Assembly: GCF_018987265.1 (NCBI RefSeq)
Contig: NZ_CP076853.1
Coordinates: 62,001 to 126,000, forward strand
DNA: 64,000 nt
Direction: 5' to 3'
Source: Rhizobium sp. WYJ-E13
GTDB taxonomy: Bacteria; Pseudomonadota; Alphaproteobacteria; Rhizobiales; Rhizobiaceae
Position numbers and translations under genes: made by a program. This document shows, one piece after another, positions 1-9,549 of this stretch. The notes below the pieces were generated by a model. The model was given only the letters and a program-made list of their open reading frames with translations. It was not told the origin of the DNA and made no database searches. The stretch's first letter is position 1. Every line of letters starts with the position of its first letter.

Positions 1-295
1 TACGCTCGACCGGCTGGACGTGACCCGCAATGGCGAACTGATCGAAATTCGCGCCACCGCACAGAGCTTTCTGCACAACCAGATCCGCTCCTTCGCCGGA
101 ACGCTCAAACTGGCGGGTGAGGGCAAGTGGACGTCAGATGATGTGCGGTCGGCACTCGATGCACGCGATCGCAAGGCCTGCGGTCCCGTGGCGCCGCCGG
201 ACGGGCTCTATTTCATGCAGGTTGATTATCCCGAGGTGATCACCGATCGCCGCAAGCCGATGGATGAAAACGATGACGGTGACGATCTATCATAA
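1..295 (+). CDS. truA: tRNA pseudouridine synthase A, C-terminal part
   Basis: The reading frame is open from the window edge (codons start at base 2), so only the last ~98 residues are present. TruA isomerises uridines 38-40 of the tRNA anticodon arm in the cytoplasm. The stretch [20 protein letters not shown] matches the conserved C-terminal TruA motif (SFLxxxVRxxxG), and the protein ends with an acidic tail typical of the rhizobial form. Its stop overlaps the start of the arsC remnant, suggesting they were co-transcribed. The start codon and catalytic Asp lie outside the window. Confidence 0.85.
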   Translation, partial: TLDRLDVTRNGELIEIRATAQSFLHNQIRSFAGTLKLAGEGKWTSDDVRSALDARDRKACGPVAPPDGLYFMQVDYPEVITDRRKPMDENDDGDDLS

Positions 296-675
296 TCCGG
301 TCTGCGGCACTCCCGCAACACGCTGGCCACGATCCGCCAGTTCGGCGAAGAGCCTGAGATCATCGAATATCTGAAGACGCAGCCGGCGCGCGAAGAGCTT
401 GTCGAGCTGATCGCCGCCATGGGCACGTCCGCCCGCGATCTTCTTCGCCAGAAGGGAACACCTTATGACGAACTCGGGCTCGATAATCCCGAACTGACCG
501 ACGAGCGTCTGCTCGACGTAATGATGGCGCATCCGATCCTCATCATCGGCCGATCGTCGTGACGGAAAAGGATGCGCGCCTGTGCAGGCCGTCCGAAGCG
601 GTGCTGGAGATTCTGCCCAATCCGGATATCGGAACCTTCACCAAGGAAGAAGGCGAAATCGTCAATCCGCGCTGA
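273..675 (+). pseudogene. arsC: arsenate reductase (ArsC family), two frameshifts
   Basis: Three reading frames in succession give one ArsC-like protein. The N-terminus [13 protein letters not shown] carries the active-site Cys at residue 11. The middle part (ATIRQFGEEPEIIEYLKTQP ... LLDVMMAHPILI) and the C-terminal part (PSEAVLEILPNPDIGTFTKE) follow. One base appears missing near 309-312, just after the CGT of the catalytic loop, and another near 545-548. The middle frame runs into TGA at 560-562. Without the two single-base losses the product would be ~134 aa, the family's normal length. ArsC reduces arsenate to arsenite with glutathione/glutaredoxin; many chromosomal copies have an unknown substrate. 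Either a recent pseudogene or two sequence errors; no single frame is functional as given. Confidence 0.75.
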
Positions 676-1278
676 TCACGCCGGATAGATGCCGAGGAAG
701 TTCTGCAGATATTCCGACAGCATCATCGATGGCACCAGCAGCACCAGCGTGAGCGCTCCGACCATCAGGGCATGGCCATGGCAGATCATCCTGAGGATCC
801 GCGCCAGCACGAAGACCTGCGCCAGCATGAAGACGAGCAGCAGCAGCGATACGACACCAACCGAGCCCGGCAGGAAGAACACGAACGCCAGCAACAGCCC
901 GTTGATATAGGCGAGCGGCACGTTGAGCCAGTTGACGCCGACGACGACAGGCGCGAAACGCTCGCCCATACGGACGGCAAGCAGCAGCAGACCGGCAAAG
1001 ACCAGCGGCACGAACCAATTCGCAAGTTCTACAAGCCCAAGCCGGAAGTAGAAGGGAAATCCGACATCGGTTTCCGGCGGCATGGAGCGGAGATAGGCAT
1101 TGCGCCACCAGAGCCACGAAATACCCATTGGTGGCAGGCACCAGATGATCGCCCAGAAGGATCGGTTGACGCCGCGATCCGATATGTCGAGGAAGCGGAA
1201 ACCACGCGGATCGAGCTTGATCAGCAACCAGATGCCGGCGAGATAATATTGAACCTCTCTAAAGCCCGGCATTCTCAA
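676..1278 (-). CDS. conserved membrane protein, unknown function
   Basis: 200-residue protein with about five hydrophobic segments (roughly residues 40-57, 85-105, 112-137, 140-163 and 170-190), aromatic-rich near the N-terminus. It overlaps the end of dapE by 4 bases (ATGA type, 1275-1278), so it is the last gene of a dapD-dapE-linked unit and probably translationally coupled. It converges on the arsC remnant with no spacer. I recognise no family motif; the inner membrane is the likely location. Its constant position behind dapE in rhizobia, as I recall, suggests a housekeeping membrane role but does not define it. Confidence 0.7.
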   Translation of the reverse strand: MRMPGFREVQYYLAGIWLLIKLDPRGFRFLDISDRGVNRSFWAIIWCLPPMGISWLWWRNAYLRSMPPETDVGFPFYFRLGLVELANWFVPLVFAGLLLLAVRMGERFAPVVVGVNWLNVPLAYINGLLLAFVFFLPGSVGVVSLLLLVFMLAQVFVLARILRMICHGHALMVGALTLVLLVPSMMLSEYLQNFLGIYPA

Positions 1279-2468
1279 ACCCCGGCATTCTCAAACCAAC
1301 GTTCGATGAAGGTTTCGTAGATCGCCGTCAGCGTCTCCAGATCCGCAATGGCGACGCGCTCGTCGACCATATGCATGGTCTGGCCGACGAGGCCGAATTC
1401 CACGACCGGACAATAATCCTTGATGAAGCGCGCATCAGACGTGCCGCCCGTCGTCGACAGCGCCGGCGATGCACCGGTGACGCTCTCGACAGCCGAGGAC
1501 AGTGAGGCGATCAGCGCATTGTTGCGCGTCAGGAAGACGTGGCTCGGCCGGTCGGCCCAGATGATCTCATATTTCACCGGCTCGCGGCCCGGCCGCAATA
1601 TACCGTCCGCAGCCGCCGCATCGAGGCGCCGGATGATCTCGGCCCGCAGCGTATCTGCCGTCCAGGTATCGTTGAAGCGGATGTTGAAGCTTGCTAGAGC
1701 CTTGGCCGGAATGACGTTCGTCGCCGGATTGCCGACATCGATAGTCGTGACTTCGAGGTTGGACGGCTGGAAATTGTCGGTGCCGGCATCGAAGGGCGGA
1801 TCCATGAGCGCCTGGGTCAGCTGCAGCATGCCGCGCACCGGATTGTCGGCGAGGTGCGGATAGGCGGCATGACCCTGCACGCCATGCACGACAATCTTGC
1901 CGGAGAGCGAACCCCGACGGCCGATCTTGATCATGTCGCCGAGCTTGTTCGGATTGGTGGGCTCACCGACGACGCAGGCATCCCAAGTCTCGCCGCGTTC
2001 GGCGGCCCATTGCAGAACCTTGATCGTACCGTTGATCGACGGGCCTTCCTCGTCGCCCGTGATCAGGAAGGAAATCGAGCCCTTCGGTACGCCATGCTTC
2101 TCGACATGCCGGGCAACGGCTGCGGCAAAGCAGGCAATGCCGCCTTTCATGTCGACCGCGCCACGGCCGAAAAGCTCGCCACCGGCGATCTCGGCGGCAA
2201 AGGGCGGATGCGTCCAGGCGCCTTCGTCGCCGACAGGCACGACATCGGTATGCCCTGCAAACATCAGATGCGGTCCCTCGGTGCCGAGGCGGGCATAGAG
2301 GTTTTCGACGTCGGGCGTGCCGGCCTCTTGCGCAATCATTCGTTCGATCTTGAAACCGAGCGGCGAAAGCATCGCTTCCAGCGCCGAAAGTGCGCCACCT
2401 TCTGCCGGCGTCACGGACGGGCAGCGGATCAACTTCTGAAGATTGGCAACAGGATTCGTGGCGGTCAT
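1275..2468 (-). CDS. dapE: succinyl-diaminopimelate desuccinylase
   Basis: M20-family dizinc hydrolase that cleaves N-succinyl-LL-diaminopimelate to LL-DAP and succinate, in the lysine and peptidoglycan precursor pathway. Metal and catalytic motifs appear in order: [12 protein letters not shown] (His ligand), [10 protein letters not shown] (bridging Asp), [11 protein letters not shown] (catalytic Glu), VVGEPT, then GGTSDARF and a C-terminal TMHMVDE His. Length 397 aa is normal. I chose ATG at 2468 ([13 protein letters not shown]); an upstream TTG at 2498 would add ten residues lacking family similarity. It lies 102 bases downstream of dapD on the same strand, consistent with a dapD-dapE unit. 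Confidence 0.93.
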   Translation of the reverse strand: MTATNPVANLQKLIRCPSVTPAEGGALSALEAMLSPLGFKIERMIAQEAGTPDVENLYARLGTEGPHLMFAGHTDVVPVGDEGAWTHPPFAAEIAGGELFGRGAVDMKGGIACFAAAVARHVEKHGVPKGSISFLITGDEEGPSINGTIKVLQWAAERGETWDACVVGEPTNPNKLGDMIKIGRRGSLSGKIVVHGVQGHAAYPHLADNPVRGMLQLTQALMDPPFDAGTDNFQPSNLEVTTIDVGNPATNVIPAKALASFNIRFNDTWTADTLRAEIIRRLDAAAADGILRPGREPVKYEIIWADRPSHVFLTRNNALIASLSSAVESVTGASPALSTTGGTSDARFIKDYCPVVEFGLVGQTMHMVDERVAIADLETLTAIYETFIERWFENAGV

Positions 2469-2570
2469 GGTGGTCGAATTATCCGGTGGGAATGGCAAAG
2501 ACGTGGCAAGGCGCAGACCGCCTTGCCCAAAAAGACGCCGACTGTTTACCGGATCAGTTCCGGGCTGTCA

Positions 2571-3428
2571 TCAATCCCTGAGCAGTTCGTTAATGCCCGT
2601 CTTGGAACGGGTCTGCTCGTCGACACGCTTGACGATCACAGCGCAATAGAGGTTCGGCGCCTGCTGACCGTTTGCCATCGTCTTGTCTGACGGCAGCGAG
2701 CCGGCGACGACAACGGAATAGGGCGGTACTTCGCCATAGGTGATTTCGCCGGTGGCGCGGTCGACGATCTTGGTCGACTTGCCGATGAAGACGCCCATGC
2801 CGAGCACGGAACCTTCACGCACGATGCAGCCCTCGACGACTTCCGACCGGGCGCCGATGAAGCAATTGTCCTCGATGATCGTCGGGCCGGCCTGCATCGG
2901 CTCCAGAACGCCGCCGATGCCGACGCCGCCGGAAAGATGCACATGCTTGCCGATCTGCGCGCACGAGCCGACGGTCGCCCAGGTATCGACCATCGTGCCT
3001 TCGCCGACATAGGCGCCGAGGTTGACGAAGGACGGCATCAGGATCGCATTCGGAGCGATATAGGCCGAGCGGCGAACGACCGCGTTAGGCACGGCGCGGA
3101 AGCCGGTGGCGCGGAACTGGTTTTCGCCCCAGCCTTCGAACTTCGAGGGAACCTTATCCCACCAGGTCGACTGGCCGGGACCGCCCTTGACGACTTCCAT
3201 GTCGCTGAGACGGAAGGACAGGAGCACGGCCTTCTTCAGCCACTGATTGACTTTCCAGGCACCATCGGCGCCGCGTTCGGCCACGCGTGCCTTGCCTTCA
3301 TCGAGCAGATTGAGAGCCGCCTCGACTGCATCGCGCACTTCACCCTTCGTCGACGTGTTCACATTGTTGCGATTGTCGAAGGCGGTTTCGATGGTCTTCT
3401 CGAGGGATGCTAGGTCGGTGACGCTCAT
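2571..3428 (-). CDS. dapD: tetrahydrodipicolinate N-succinyltransferase
   Basis: 285-residue acyltransferase that succinylates tetrahydrodipicolinate with succinyl-CoA, two steps before DapE in lysine biosynthesis. The middle and C-terminal half shows left-handed beta-helix hexapeptide repeats ([45 protein letters not shown]). The N-terminal helical domain ([20 protein letters not shown]) is also typical. The length matches the trimeric DapD family. First gene of the unit dapD-dapE-membrane protein; the ~195-base spacer to the divergent LOG-like gene must hold its promoter. Confidence 0.95.
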   Translation of the reverse strand: MSVTDLASLEKTIETAFDNRNNVNTSTKGEVRDAVEAALNLLDEGKARVAERGADGAWKVNQWLKKAVLLSFRLSDMEVVKGGPGQSTWWDKVPSKFEGWGENQFRATGFRAVPNAVVRRSAYIAPNAILMPSFVNLGAYVGEGTMVDTWATVGSCAQIGKHVHLSGGVGIGGVLEPMQAGPTIIEDNCFIGARSEVVEGCIVREGSVLGMGVFIGKSTKIVDRATGEITYGEVPPYSVVVAGSLPSDKTMANGQQAPNLYCAVIVKRVDEQTRSKTGINELLRD

Positions 3429-3623
3429 GAGAATTCCTTAAACTTCGATCTTTATCGTGGAGACGACGGAGTCTCCGGAATTGCGGTTGGCGGGTTGTCA
3501 CCCGATCTACAGCATGCGCCCGTAAAATGGAATGATTTTTCGGACAAGATCATATCTGGATTCAAGGCGTTATAGCGACATATCCGATCACTTGTGACCG
3601 GTAATACTGAAAGGCATTTCGAT

Positions 3624-4490
3624 ATGGCAAAGGCAAGAAACGGCGGCGGGCGGCGCAGGGACGGCGTCTGGGATCCGTTGAAGAGCAGTTCGAGCGACAG
3701 GCAGCGCGCGGAAGCGGTTCCGAAGACGCCGCAGACGCTCTCACCGGCTTATCGCCTTGCCTATGTGGACGAGGATTTCCTCTGCCGCGAGGAGCTGCGC
3801 CCGATCCGCCTGCAGCTCGAACTCCTGAAGGTCGAGATGATGATGGCCGAGCGCGGTATCACGTCGACCGTCGTCATGTTCGGAGGCGCCCGCATTCCGG
3901 CGCCCGGCCAGAGCGCCTGGGCTGCCCGCAACGAGACCCAGCGTGCGAACCTGGAAGCCGCGTCGGTCTATTATGACGAAGCCCGCAAATTCGCCCGTCT
4001 CTGCTCGCGTTACGCAGCCGGCTTCGACTTCCACGAATATGTCGTTGTCACCGGCGGCGGACCTGGCGTCATGGAAGCAGGGAACCGCGGCGCGGCCGAT
4101 GAAGGCGCCCCCTCGATCGGCTTCAACATCGTGCTGCCGCACGAGCAGGCGCCGAATGCCTATGTGACGCCCGAGCTCAGCTTCAATTTCCACTATTTCG
4201 CGATCCGCAAGATGCACTTCATGGTGCGCGCCAAGGCCGTCGCGGTCTTCCCCGGCGGCTTCGGTACGCTCGACGAATTCTTCGAATGCCTGACGCTGAT
4301 CCAGACCGGCCGCATGGAGCGCATCCCGCTGCTGCTCTTCGGCTCGAAATTCTGGCAGAGCATCATCAACTTCGAGGCGCTTGCCGAATTCGGGACGATC
4401 GCGCCTGAGGATGTGAAGTTGATCAGCTTCGTGGATACCGCCGATGAGGCCTGGAAGATCGTGCAGGACTTTTACGAGCATCCCGAATAA
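3624..4490 (+). CDS. LOG-family (TIGR00730-like) Rossmann protein
   Basis: 288 aa. The core carries GGGPGVMEAGNRGA and AVFPGGFGTLDEFFE, the nucleotide-binding (PGGxGT) and catalytic signature of the LOG/'lysine decarboxylase-like' family. Characterised members are cytokinin-activating phosphoribohydrolases or nucleotide 5'-monophosphate nucleosidases acting in the cytosol. The N-terminal ~70 residues are basic and variable, as in the longer proteobacterial subgroup. The ATG at 3624 follows AAGG at 3611-3614; a GTG at 3594 is possible but less supported. It stands alone between dapD (divergent) and a terminator-like hairpin. Substrate not inferable from sequence. Confidence 0.85.
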   Translation: MAKARNGGGRRRDGVWDPLKSSSSDRQRAEAVPKTPQTLSPAYRLAYVDEDFLCREELRPIRLQLELLKVEMMMAERGITSTVVMFGGARIPAPGQSAWAARNETQRANLEAASVYYDEARKFARLCSRYAAGFDFHEYVVVTGGGPGVMEAGNRGAADEGAPSIGFNIVLPHEQAPNAYVTPELSFNFHYFAIRKMHFMVRAKAVAVFPGGFGTLDEFFECLTLIQTGRMERIPLLLFGSKFWQSIINFEALAEFGTIAPEDVKLISFVDTADEAWKIVQDFYEHPE

Positions 4491-4514
4491 GGCAACTCCA
4501 GCGCGGCAACGAAA

Positions 4515-4544
4515 AACCCTCTCCCCGCAAGCGGGAAGAGGGTT
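4515..4544. terminator. bidirectional hairpin between convergent genes
   Basis: A 14-base arm AACCCTCTCCCCGC and the opposing GCGGGAAGAGGGTT form a hairpin with an AA loop and one mismatch. It is A-flanked on the left and lies between the convergent LOG-like and EF-hand genes. Palindromes of this composition are, from memory, frequent between genes in Rhizobium, so it may also be a copy of a dispersed element. Confidence 0.65.
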
Positions 4545-4589
4545 CCAGAAGCAAACACCTCGCGATATCCAGGGAAACCGGTCAGCCCC

Positions 4590-5213
4590 TTATAGGAAGG
4601 GCCGGTCCGGCATGTCATCGATCGAGATCACGCCGTCCTTGTTGCGATCCATGCGATCGAAGAACTTGTTGAAGGCGGTTTCCGCCTCCTGCTTGCTGAT
4701 CTGGCCGTTCTCATCGGTATCGATGCGGTGCATCATCAGCGAGGCGCCCATGATGCGCATGCGCATCCCGTGCCGACCGTCCCGGTCCGGGCGGCGATGA
4801 TCCTTGTTGTCAGCCGTGTCAGGCGCGGCATTGTCATCCGCATTGTCTTGTTTGGCCGAGGCGGCTTCGCGACGTGCCTTGAATTGCGTCTGACGGTATT
4901 CTCGGATTTCGCCCGGAGTGAGAGAACCGTCATGGTTGGTGTCGATGGCAGCAAAGATCTTCTCCATGCCGTCGGTTGCCTCCTGCTTGGAAACCTGTCC
5001 ATCCTTATTGGCGTCGAACTGCTTCAGCATGCGTACAAAGGCGATTTCGCGGAAGGCGGCGCCGTGCGGCCCGCCCATCATGCCATGCTCCATCTTCCCA
5101 TGGTGAGGCGGACGATTAGACTGGTCGCCCGGCGCTGCCAAGCTGGCCCCGGTGGCTCCGCCGAGTAGAAGAACAGAAGAAAACGCCGTCAGGATAAGCT
5201 TGTTGCGGTACAT
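4590..5213 (-). CDS. secreted EF-hand calcium-binding protein
   Basis: 207 aa. It has an N-terminal signal peptide (MYRNKLILTAFSSVLLLGGATGASLAAP, cut after the Ala-rich end) and four EF-hand loops: DANKDGQVSKQE, DTNHDGSLTPGE, DTDENGQISKQE and DRNKDGVISIDD. Each has Asp at loop positions 1, 3 and 5, Gly at 6 and an acidic residue at 12 or near it. Pairs of hands are separated by a charged, low-complexity linker (AKQDNADDNAAPDTADNK). Periplasmic calcium binding is the likely property; the physiological role is unknown. The start ATG at 5213 is preceded by AAAGGA; the longer frame from 5288 would destroy the signal peptide. Confidence 0.85.
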   Translation of the reverse strand: MYRNKLILTAFSSVLLLGGATGASLAAPGDQSNRPPHHGKMEHGMMGGPHGAAFREIAFVRMLKQFDANKDGQVSKQEATDGMEKIFAAIDTNHDGSLTPGEIREYRQTQFKARREAASAKQDNADDNAAPDTADNKDHRRPDRDGRHGMRMRIMGASLMMHRIDTDENGQISKQEAETAFNKFFDRMDRNKDGVISIDDMPDRPFL

Positions 5214-5315
5214 ATCAGTGCGTCCTTTCGTAGGATGTCCCTCGTTACGAAAGGTAGGGCCGAACGGCGCCGCGACCCAGTTAAACATCTGTAAGATGGA
5301 TGAAACTTTGGTAAG

Positions 5316-6023
5316 TTAACCGGTAATCTTCTTCAGGAAATCAGCGAGATCGTCAGTAACGAAATCGATGTGATCGTCCTCGCCGCTTGTCCTCTCCCAC
5401 CATTCGACAATCGTCTCTTCCAGATTGCGCGGCACGAGCAGAACGGTCTGCATGCCGAGTGCCTTCGGCACCGTCAGATTTCGCGGCAGATCTTCGAACA
5501 TGGCTGCCTTGCCGGTCTCGACCTTTTTCAGCGCAGTGAACTTGTCATAGGTCGCCTGCGCCGGCTTCGGCAGGTAGTCGGCCGCCACGATATCGAAGAT
5601 GTCGTCGAAATGATCAAGGATGCCGAGCGCGCCAGCTGTCGCCTGCGCATGCTGGACGCTGCCATTGGTGAAGATGAACTTGCGCCCCGGCAGGGATTTG
5701 ATGGCTTCGGCGAGTTCCGGCTGTGGGGTCAGTGCCGAATAGTCGATCGCATGCGCCTTTTCGAGAAAGTCGTTGGGATCGACGCCGTGGTGGATCATCA
5801 GGCCCTGCAGCGTCGTACCGTGATCATAATAGTACTGTTTCTGCAGCTTGCGGGCCTCTTCCTGCTCCATCTGCAGGAGAGCCGAGACATAGGCCGTCAT
5901 GTTCTTGTCGATCTGGGCGAAGAGATTGACGTGATGCGGATAGAGCGTGTTGTCGAGGTCGAAGACCCATTCGGTCACATGCTCGAAATCGCGTCTGCTG
6001 GGCGTGCGGTCGATCTTTGTCAT
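5316..6023 (-). CDS. HAD-family pyrimidine 5'-nucleotidase-like hydrolase
   Basis: 235 aa. Motif I is VFDLDNTLYP near residue 16 (nucleophile Asp and general-acid Asp), motif II FTNGS, and motif IV MFEDLPRNL, the arrangement of the SDT1/Phm8-like HAD subfamily that dephosphorylates pyrimidine nucleotides. Cytosolic, soluble and full length. Monocistronic: a divergent ada gene lies upstream and the EF-hand gene downstream. Substrate assignment is by family only. Confidence 0.85.
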   Translation of the reverse strand: MTKIDRTPSRRDFEHVTEWVFDLDNTLYPHHVNLFAQIDKNMTAYVSALLQMEQEEARKLQKQYYYDHGTTLQGLMIHHGVDPNDFLEKAHAIDYSALTPQPELAEAIKSLPGRKFIFTNGSVQHAQATAGALGILDHFDDIFDIVAADYLPKPAQATYDKFTALKKVETGKAAMFEDLPRNLTVPKALGMQTVLLVPRNLEETIVEWWERTSGEDDHIDFVTDDLADFLKKITG

Positions 6024-6126
6024 GGCCGCCCTTATGGCATGGTCGCGGCGCCAAGAAAATCACGAAGAGAAAATAGACGCCTGATTTTCGGCGGACGAGG
6101 CAGGCGCGGAGTGCTAGAAAGCGCAT

Positions 6127-7197
6127 ATGCTTTTCGAACGTCCCGATGACGATACGCTTTATGATGCCCTGATCGCCCGCAGCGCCGATTACGAGGGCCA
6201 GGCCTATGTCTGTGTGAAAACGACAGGCATCTTCTGTCGTCTGACCTGCCCGGCGCGCAAGCCGAAACGGGAAAACACCATCTTCTTCGATACGATCGCC
6301 GCCTGCATGCATTCAGGCTTCCGCCCCTGCCTACGCTGCAGGCCGCTGGAACAGCCCGGCCGCGAACCGATTGTCGATGAACTGCTGGCACAGCTCGAGA
6401 GTAAACCGGAACTACGCTGGACCGAGGATGAGCTTGTGCGCCGGGGCCACGATCCCTCGACCGTGCGTCGCGCCTTCAAGCGGGCGCTCGGCATGACTTT
6501 CCACGATATTGTCCGCTATCGCCGGCTCGGCGAGGCGGCCCGGCAATTGGCCGATGGTGCGCGTGTCATCGATGCGCAGATCGACGCGGGATATGAATCT
6601 CCGAGCGGTTTTCGGGCGGCCTTCCAGCGCCTTGTCGGCAAGGCGCCGGCGCTCTCGCAGAACCGGGAACTGCTGTTTGCTGACTGGTTCGACACGCCGC
6701 TCGGACCGATGGTCGCCGTCGCCGACAAGACGCATCTGCATCTTCTCGAATTTCACGACCGCAAGGCACTGCCGACCGAACTCGAAGCCCTGCAGAAGCG
6801 TGTTCGTTCCTCGGTCGCGATTGGCCGCACGCCGGCGATCGACCAGATCGAAGCGGAAATCAGAGACTATTTCGAAGGGCGGCTGACGACCTTCAAGACG
6901 CCGCTGGCGCTTGGCGGCACGCCTTTCGAAAAACATGTCTGGGCAAAGCTCGTTGACATTCCGATTGGCCAAACGCGCGCCTACGGCGATCTGGCAAGGG
7001 AGATGGAACGCCCCGAAGTCGTGCGCGCCGTCGGTCGCGCCAATGGCTCGAACCAGCTCGCCATCATCGTTCCCTGCCATCGGATCCTCGGTGCAGACGG
7101 ATCGCTGACGGGTTACGGCGGGGGGCTCTGGCGCAAGCAATGGCTGCTGCGGCACGAGGAGAAGATCGGTGTACATAAGATGGAGAAGACAGCATGA
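6127..7197 (+). CDS. ada: Ada: methylphosphotriester-DNA / O6-methylguanine-DNA methyltransferase and regulator
   Basis: 356 aa with the full Ada layout. The N-terminal zinc domain has Cys37, Cys41, Cys68 and Cys71 (FCRLTCP ... RPCLRC), of which the first accepts methyl from phosphotriesters. An AraC-type helix-turn-helix follows at ~95-180 (VRRAFKRALGMTFHDIVRYR), then the suicide methyltransferase with VPCHRIL, catalytic Cys317 and GYGGGLWRK. It repairs alkylated DNA and, once methylated, activates its own regulon. It overlaps the following PEP-mutase-like gene by ATGA (7194-7197), so the two are probably one alkylation-inducible unit. Confidence 0.93.
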   Translation: MLFERPDDDTLYDALIARSADYEGQAYVCVKTTGIFCRLTCPARKPKRENTIFFDTIAACMHSGFRPCLRCRPLEQPGREPIVDELLAQLESKPELRWTEDELVRRGHDPSTVRRAFKRALGMTFHDIVRYRRLGEAARQLADGARVIDAQIDAGYESPSGFRAAFQRLVGKAPALSQNRELLFADWFDTPLGPMVAVADKTHLHLLEFHDRKALPTELEALQKRVRSSVAIGRTPAIDQIEAEIRDYFEGRLTTFKTPLALGGTPFEKHVWAKLVDIPIGQTRAYGDLAREMERPEVVRAVGRANGSNQLAIIVPCHRILGADGSLTGYGGGLWRKQWLLRHEEKIGVHKMEKTA

Positions 7198-7967
7198 ACC
7201 AGACTGAGAAGGCCGAGCTTTTCGGCACGCTGCATCGCAAGGGTATCCCTGTCATTCTGTACAACATCTGGGATGCCGGAACCGCCAAGGCCGTGACGGA
7301 GGCCGGAGCGAAGGCGCTTGCGACCGGAAGCTGGTCTGTGGCTGCCGCCCATGGTTATGGCGACGGTCAGAAGCTGCCGATGGAGGTGCTGATCGAGACC
7401 GCCCGCTCGATCACGGCCGTCAACGATCTGCCGCTCTCGGTCGATTTCGAAGGCGGCTATTCGACAGAGCCTGCCGGTGCCGCGGCCAATGTCGCAAAGC
7501 TGATCGACGCCGGCGCCGTCGGTATCAATATTGAAGATCAAAAGGTAGGCGGGACCGGCCTTCACCCTGTTGAAGCGCAGGCGGCCCGCATCCGTGCCAT
7601 CAGGGAAATGGCTGAGGGAAGGGGCATCGACCTCTTCATCAATGCCCGCACCGATCTCTTCCTTCAGGAGGGCGATGGGTCCAGACATGCAAGTCTGGTC
7701 GACGCAGCGATCGAGCGCGGCAAGGCCTATGCGGCTGCGGGCGCCAGCGGTTTCTTCGTGCCCGGCCTCATCGAGCCGGCTTTGATCGAGAAGGTCTGCG
7801 CGGCTTCCACGCTGCCGGTCAATATCATGATGAAGGCAGGCGCGCCTGATCCAGCTGATCTCGCAAGACTTGGCGTTTCGCGTATCAGTTATGGTCCGGG
7901 GCCTTACCGGACCATGATGGCGAAGCTGAAGGAAGCGGCGGCAGCGATCTACACTGCCGCTGGATAG
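7194..7967 (+). CDS. isocitrate lyase / PEP mutase family enzyme
   Basis: 257 aa (beta/alpha)8 protein. It has SVDFEGGYS and GINIEDQK (Mg-binding acidic residues) and the ARTDLFL strand typical of the PEP mutase/carboxyphosphonoenolpyruvate mutase/oxaloacetate decarboxylase group. The short length and lack of the isocitrate-lyase KKCGH motif exclude a true isocitrate lyase. Members cleave or form bonds next to an oxo-acid; the exact substrate cannot be read from sequence. Translationally coupled to ada by a 4-base overlap, an association whose meaning is unclear. It converges on argB with one base between. Confidence 0.8.
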   Translation: MNQTEKAELFGTLHRKGIPVILYNIWDAGTAKAVTEAGAKALATGSWSVAAAHGYGDGQKLPMEVLIETARSITAVNDLPLSVDFEGGYSTEPAGAAANVAKLIDAGAVGINIEDQKVGGTGLHPVEAQAARIRAIREMAEGRGIDLFINARTDLFLQEGDGSRHASLVDAAIERGKAYAAAGASGFFVPGLIEPALIEKVCAASTLPVNIMMKAGAPDPADLARLGVSRISYGPGPYRTMMAKLKEAAAAIYTAAG

Positions 7968-7968
7968 A

Positions 7969-8856
7969 TCAGGGAACGATCAGCGTGCCAACGCCGTGCT
8001 CGGTGAAGATTTCGAGCAGCACGGAATGGGCCGTCTTGCCGTTCAGGATGACGACGCCCTGCACGCCCGCCCGGATGGCATCGATGCAGGTCTCCACCTT
8101 TGGGATCATGCCACCGGAAATCGTGCCGTCGGCGATCAGCGCATGCGCTTCGGCGACGGAAAGCTCCTTGATGAGCTTGCCCTGCTTGTCGAGCACGCCG
8201 GGCACATCCGTCAGGAACAAGAGGCGGGTGGCGTTCAGCGCACCGGCGATCGCGCCAGCGAAAGTGTCGGCGTTGATGTTGTAGGTCGCGCCATCGCGGC
8301 CCGGAGCAACCGGAGCGATAACCGGGATCATCTCGGAGCGGGCGAGAAGGTCGAGCAGCGTACGGTCGACCTCGACGACTTCGCCGACAAAGCCGAGATC
8401 GAGCACCCGCTCGATGTTGGAATCGGGGTCCTTGACGGTCTTGCGGGCTTTTTCGGCAAAGACCATGTTGCCGTCCTTGCCGCAAAGGCCGATCGCCCAT
8501 TCGCCGGTCTGGTTGATCAGCGCGACGATTTCCTTGTTGATCGAGCCGGCGAGAACCATTTCGACGATTTCGACCGTCTTCTGGTCGGTAACGCGCAATC
8601 CGCCTTCGAATTTGGATTCGATACCCATCTTCGTCAGCATCGCGCCGATCTGCGGGCCGCCGCCATGCACGACGATTGGGTTGACGCCGGACTGCTTCAA
8701 AAGTGCGATATCGCTGGCGAAGGCCTTGCCGAGCTCGGGATTACCCATGGCATGGCCACCGTACTTCACGACGATCGTCTTGTTTTCGTAACGCTGCATG
8801 AAGGGCAGCGCCTGCGCCAGAAGACGTGCCTGGATTTCGCTTTCGGACTCGTTCAT
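7969..8856 (-). CDS. argB: acetylglutamate kinase
   Basis: 295 aa amino-acid kinase phosphorylating N-acetyl-L-glutamate with ATP, the second step of arginine biosynthesis. It shows the N-terminal phosphate-binding KYGGHAM, substrate-binding [10 protein letters not shown], and the C-terminal ATP-site segment [15 protein letters not shown]. The N-terminal helix ([22 protein letters not shown]) is of the arginine-feedback-inhibited hexameric type, so arginine inhibition is likely. In related genomes argB usually lies next to engB; here the two are separated by the sigma-factor cluster and an IS. Confidence 0.95.
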   Translation of the reverse strand: MNESESEIQARLLAQALPFMQRYENKTIVVKYGGHAMGNPELGKAFASDIALLKQSGVNPIVVHGGGPQIGAMLTKMGIESKFEGGLRVTDQKTVEIVEMVLAGSINKEIVALINQTGEWAIGLCGKDGNMVFAEKARKTVKDPDSNIERVLDLGFVGEVVEVDRTLLDLLARSEMIPVIAPVAPGRDGATYNINADTFAGAIAGALNATRLLFLTDVPGVLDKQGKLIKELSVAEAHALIADGTISGGMIPKVETCIDAIRAGVQGVVILNGKTAHSVLLEIFTEHGVGTLIVP

Positions 8857-9012
8857 GGGGGACCCCGCGGAATTGATCGCGGCCTTTTATCTCAAGTTTT
8901 TGACAGATGGAATAATCCGGCACGCAATAGTTTCTCGTATCTAAGGCCGACCTGGGAACCTGCCAGTTCATATTGAAACTATCGAACCGGAAATCGTTCA
9001 TTCGAGGGCGAC

Positions 9013-9549
9013 ATGACTGGGGATTTTGCAGATTTAATCGGCCGCGTAGCGCTGGGTGACCGCAAAGCCTTTGCGGCGCTCTACCATCAGACCAGCCCGA
9101 AACTTCTGGCGATCTGCCTTCGTATCCTTGGGAACAGGAACGAGGCCGAAGAGGTGTTGCAGGAGGTCTACATCAAGATATGGCAGCGTGCCGGTGCCTT
9201 TACGGCGGGCTCCTCCACATCAGCCGCCTGGATTGCGGCGATTGCACGCAATCAGTCGATTGATGCGTTGAGGGCGCGCAAGCCGGTAGCCGACGAAATC
9301 GACAATGCGCTTGATCTCGCCGATGCCGGTCTCGATCCGGAAGCACAAGTCGTGATTAAGGATGAAGGAAGGCGGATTGACACCTGCATGGAAGAGTTGG
9401 AAGCTGATCGAGCGGTCGCCGTGAAACGGGCTTATGTCGAAGGGCTGAGCTATCAGGAACTGGCCGATCAGTTTGGTGTCCCGCTGAACACTGTGCGGAC
9501 ATGGCTAAGACGCAGCCTGCTGAAACTGAGAGAGTGCATGGAACGATGA
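9013..9549 (+). CDS. ECF-type RNA polymerase sigma factor
   Basis: 178 aa with only sigma regions 2 and 4. Region 2 is at ~15-85 (LLAICLRILGNRNEAEEVLQ, IWQRAGAF, WIAAIARNQSIDALR). Region 4 is at ~125-178 (AYVEGLSYQELADQFGVPLN, TVRTWLRRSLLKLRE). It directs RNA polymerase to stress promoters when released from its anti-sigma factor. The next gene overlaps its stop (ATGA, 9546-9549) and encodes an RskA-like membrane anti-sigma, so this resembles the SigK-type ECF group. Target promoters are not identified; the downstream fasciclin gene is a plausible target. Confidence 0.92.
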   Translation: MTGDFADLIGRVALGDRKAFAALYHQTSPKLLAICLRILGNRNEAEEVLQEVYIKIWQRAGAFTAGSSTSAAWIAAIARNQSIDALRARKPVADEIDNALDLADAGLDPEAQVVIKDEGRRIDTCMEELEADRAVAVKRAYVEGLSYQELADQFGVPLNTVRTWLRRSLLKLRECMER

